Shown piece by piece: positions 14,413-16,397 of a DNA stretch of 16,397 nucleotides. Numbering within the stretch: position 1 is the first letter of the stretch; each line of letters begins with the position of its first letter. Position numbers and translations under genes: made by a program. Origin of the DNA: JBBDUG01 sp040904025 (GTDB taxonomy: Bacteria; Patescibacteriota; Minisyncoccia; Phycocordibacterales; SW-6-46-9); assembly GCA_040904025.1 (NCBI GenBank), contig JBBDUG010000050.1, positions 1 to 16,397 of the forward strand, written 5' to 3'. The notes under the pieces are model-generated. The model saw nothing but the letters and a program-made list of their open reading frames with translations, ran no database searches and had not been told where the DNA came from.

Positions 14413-16170
14413 CTATATCCCAAGCACTACCGGAATCACAAGTGGTCGTTTTCCTGTCTTCTGGAGAAGGAATTTACGCATATGATCTGTCACCTGACGT
14501 TTCAGATAGTCAAAGTTGACTGATTTCTTCCCTCGCGCACTCTTCTTTACCACATCCCGTATCACATCACGTGATTCAGAAAGTAGTTCTTGTGATTGTC
14601 GTAGGTAGACAAATCCGCGGGAGATGATATCAGGGGATTTTCTAAGCTTCCCACTGCGTGGAGAGATGGCGATAACGACAACGACAAATCCATCTTCAGA
14701 GAGCATTTGTCGATCTCGAAGGACAATATCACGCATATCACCTATGTGGAATCCATCTACAGTTACAGGATCTGATGGTGCTTCATATTCTGTCCGTACA
14801 AACTTTTTCCCACCATCCTGTATCTCGAATATAGATCCATTATCAGGAATTCCAATATTCTCCGGAGGTGTTCCTAACTCTTCTGCGAGTTCTCCGTGGA
14901 TACGGAGCATGTAGTGGTATCCGTGGAGGGGCATGAAGAACTTGTATGGAATCTGTGTATGAATCCATTCAAGTTCACCTCTATTTCCGTGTCCGGATGC
15001 ATGCACATCTGCATCGAAGTATGTCACAATCTTTGCCTCAGATCGGTAGAGATTGTCTTTGAGTTTGGTAATTGGATGCTCATTACCAGGAATAATTGAT
15101 GAGGAGAGAAGGACTGTATCTGTTGGCTTGAGTCGTATGTATTTGTGCGTTTTGTTTGCAATACGGGAGAGTGCTGCATACTGCTCACCCTGTGCACCGG
15201 TTGCAAGCATGACTATACGATCATCAGGCTCTTCATCCGCTTGTGATATGTGGATGATATTTTCTTCAACATCTAAGAGACCGAGCTCTTTGATTATCTC
15301 CACATTGCTTTTCATGGATCGACCTTCTACAACAACTTTCTTGTTGTATTTTTGAGAGAGTTCAATTATCTCAACAATACGTTCAACCTGTGATGCAAAG
15401 GTGCCGATGATTAATCGTCCCTCTGCCTCTTTTATATACTTCTCTAGGTTTGTTATAACAACATGCTCGGGTGTTGAGAATCCCGGCTTGTGTACACTTG
15501 TAGAGTCAAGTGTGAAGAGAAGAACATCATCCATGTCTTTGAAGTGTGCATACTGATCGATCTCCTCCTGAAGAGGAACACCGTCAGTATGTCCAACACG
15601 GACGTCTTTGATGACTACTACTTTTCCATGAGGTGTCTGGACAATGATTCCCATTGAGTCAGGGATTGCGTGTGAGATGCCAAAGGTTTGTACAGACAGA
15701 TCTTTTGAGAGTGTGATTGTCTCACTATTCCCTTCAACTGTGTATATATCCAGTGGTTTGAGGTCTTTGAACTCCTCTTGTCGTTTTCGGATCATCATTT
15801 CTCCGAATCGGCGTGTGTATATACGCGGATATCCCAATTTTTCGATGAGGTAGGGGATGCCACCGATGTGATCAAGGTGGCCGTGGGTAATGAAGATACC
15901 TTTGATCATCTCCTTTCGCTCCTCGAGATATTCAATATTCGGGAGAATATAGTCAATTCCGGGAGTCTCTTCATCCTGGAATTGGAATCCTGCATCCACG
16001 ATGATTATCTGATCACGAAATTCAATTGCGGTCATATTACGACCAACCTCCTCTACTCCACCGAGGGGGATAATACGAATATTATCTCCTGCAGGCGGAA
16101 TACCTTTCTTTTTCTTTCTGTCCCCAGAACCTTTCTGGGATGTCTTTCTGTTAGATTTATTATTTCCCAT
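14413..16170 (-). CDS. rnj: Ribonuclease J (metallo-beta-lactamase/beta-CASP RNase)
   Basis: 585 residues, normal for the family: 5'-to-3' exo/endonuclease in RNA processing and decay. Residues 1-28 are a basic, disordered extension. Metal-site motifs: THGHLDH (H96, H98, D100, H101), SHAIPDS (H167), D189, and HGYHYML (H416). The beta-CASP region contains TFASQVERI, VEGRSMKSNV (about 258-290), TGAQGEQYAALSRIA (324-338), PGNE (361-364) and HASGHG (390-395). The C-terminal domain has SRGFVY (517-522). Two motifs deviate from the usual form: the TGDFK loop reads IKDVR, and HGEYR reads HGYHY; ligands themselves are kept. It follows a solute-binding-protein gene by 80 bp on the same strand. Confidence 0.95.
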   Translation of the reverse strand: MGNNKSNRKTSQKGSGDRKKKKGIPPAGDNIRIIPLGGVEEVGRNMTAIEFRDQIIIVDAGFQFQDEETPGIDYILPNIEYLEERKEMIKGIFITHGHLDHIGGIPYLIEKLGYPRIYTRRFGEMMIRKRQEEFKDLKPLDIYTVEGNSETITLSKDLSVQTFGISHAIPDSMGIIVQTPHGKVVVIKDVRVGHTDGVPLQEEIDQYAHFKDMDDVLLFTLDSTSVHKPGFSTPEHVVITNLEKYIKEAEGRLIIGTFASQVERIVEIIELSQKYNKKVVVEGRSMKSNVEIIKELGLLDVEENIIHISQADEEPDDRIVMLATGAQGEQYAALSRIANKTHKYIRLKPTDTVLLSSSIIPGNEHPITKLKDNLYRSEAKIVTYFDADVHASGHGNRGELEWIHTQIPYKFFMPLHGYHYMLRIHGELAEELGTPPENIGIPDNGSIFEIQDGGKKFVRTEYEAPSDPVTVDGFHIGDMRDIVLRDRQMLSEDGFVVVVIAISPRSGKLRKSPDIISRGFVYLRQSQELLSESRDVIRDVVKKSARGKKSVNFDYLKRQVTDHMRKFLLQKTGKRPLVIPVVLGI

Positions 16171-16188
16171 TGTGTTAATTAATGATTT

Positions 16189-16216
16189 CTAATAGATGTG
16201 TCTAGAGTCCTTCCAA
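16189..16216 (-). promoter_or_regulatory. Weak candidate promoter for RNase J
   Basis: On the minus strand TTGGAA (16216-16211) and TATTAG (16194-16189) are separated by 16 bp, each matching 4 of 6 consensus bases, about 18 bp before the ATG at 16170. No Shine-Dalgarno sequence. The RNase J gene may instead be read through from the upstream gene. Confidence 0.25.
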
Positions 16217-16250
16217 ACACTCGATGATTCTCTTTGAGATCCATCGACTA

Positions 16251-16397
16251 TTAAGAAGATTTACCCCATCGGCGCTGTGTTTCTATATACCACTGGTGTA
16301 TATCAATGAAGCGCTCATGTGGTGCAACGACATCGTGTTCTTTCACTCCATGGACATCTGGGAGTACATACGGGAGATTTGGATGGTAGAGAAAGAT
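16251..16397 (-). CDS. C-terminus of a probable family-5 extracellular solute-binding protein (5' end beyond window)
   Basis: The minus strand is open from the right edge to a TAA at 16251-16253, giving the last 48 residues. The end reads LPYVLPDVHGV..., then PHERFIDIHQWYIETQRRWGKSS. This fits the C-terminus of oligopeptide-type (SBP_bac_5) binding proteins, which end with a strand like 'Y(V)xSxxVxG' and an 'RFxNIxxWY' helix. Those lipoproteins bind peptides for ABC uptake outside the membrane. With only 48 residues the family call is tentative, but coding is well supported by the absence of stops and the protein-like sequence. Confidence 0.6.
   Translation of the reverse strand: MFLYHPNLPYVLPDVHGVKEHDVVAPHERFIDIHQWYIETQRRWGKSS

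Overview
The window looks like a piece of a Candidate Phyla Radiation (Patescibacteria/Parcubacteria-type) genome. This is inferred from gene content, not from a marker gene: a giant extracellular protein built of 'VGIGTxSP' tail-fibre-like motifs ending in an S74-type chaperone domain, RNase J with a short basic N-terminus, moderately low GC, and genes with no Shine-Dalgarno sequence whose -10 boxes sit 6-8 nt before the start codon. Translation is standard: no in-frame TGA, Trp is TGG, and all 12 visible stops are TAA or TAG.

Layout. (1) Positions 1-9290 (+) hold the 3' part of one enormous gene whose start lies left of the window. Its product has VGIGTxSP motifs, a 1008-residue Asp-box (BNR-like) region present twice as an almost perfect 3024-bp DNA duplication, a conserved pre-chaperone domain, an S74-type intramolecular chaperone/autoprotease domain, a helical segment, and a 165-residue Ser/Thr/Asp tail. 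(2) 9368-10611 (+) is a two-gene module: a GHKL-fold ATPase and a small STAS-like protein, resembling an anti-sigma/anti-anti-sigma partner-switching pair. (3) 10711-14370 (+) is an accessory island: a winged-helix Fic protein (catalytic His replaced by Gln) preceded by a striking four-site nested palindrome; a HigB/HigA-type pair; an MntA/HepT pair; and a DUF6922-like/AbiEii-like pair. (4) A strong bidirectional terminator (14372-14400) separates this island from (5) the minus-strand RNase J gene and, at the right edge, the last 48 codons of a probable family-5 solute-binding protein.

How the parts may work together. The giant protein is probably a secreted, trimeric, fibre-like surface protein. 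The ATPase/STAS pair and Fic protein look regulatory or stress-related. The three toxin-antitoxin-type pairs in a row suggest a stabilising or anti-phage island inserted between a surface-protein locus and a housekeeping RNase J locus. The most unusual signals are the symmetric four-site operator abutting the Fic start, the Gln-substituted Fic motif, the recent 3-kb in-frame duplication, and the consistent leaderless promoter spacing. No tRNA, rRNA, CRISPR array or insertion sequence was seen. No gene-free stretch exceeds 150 bases.
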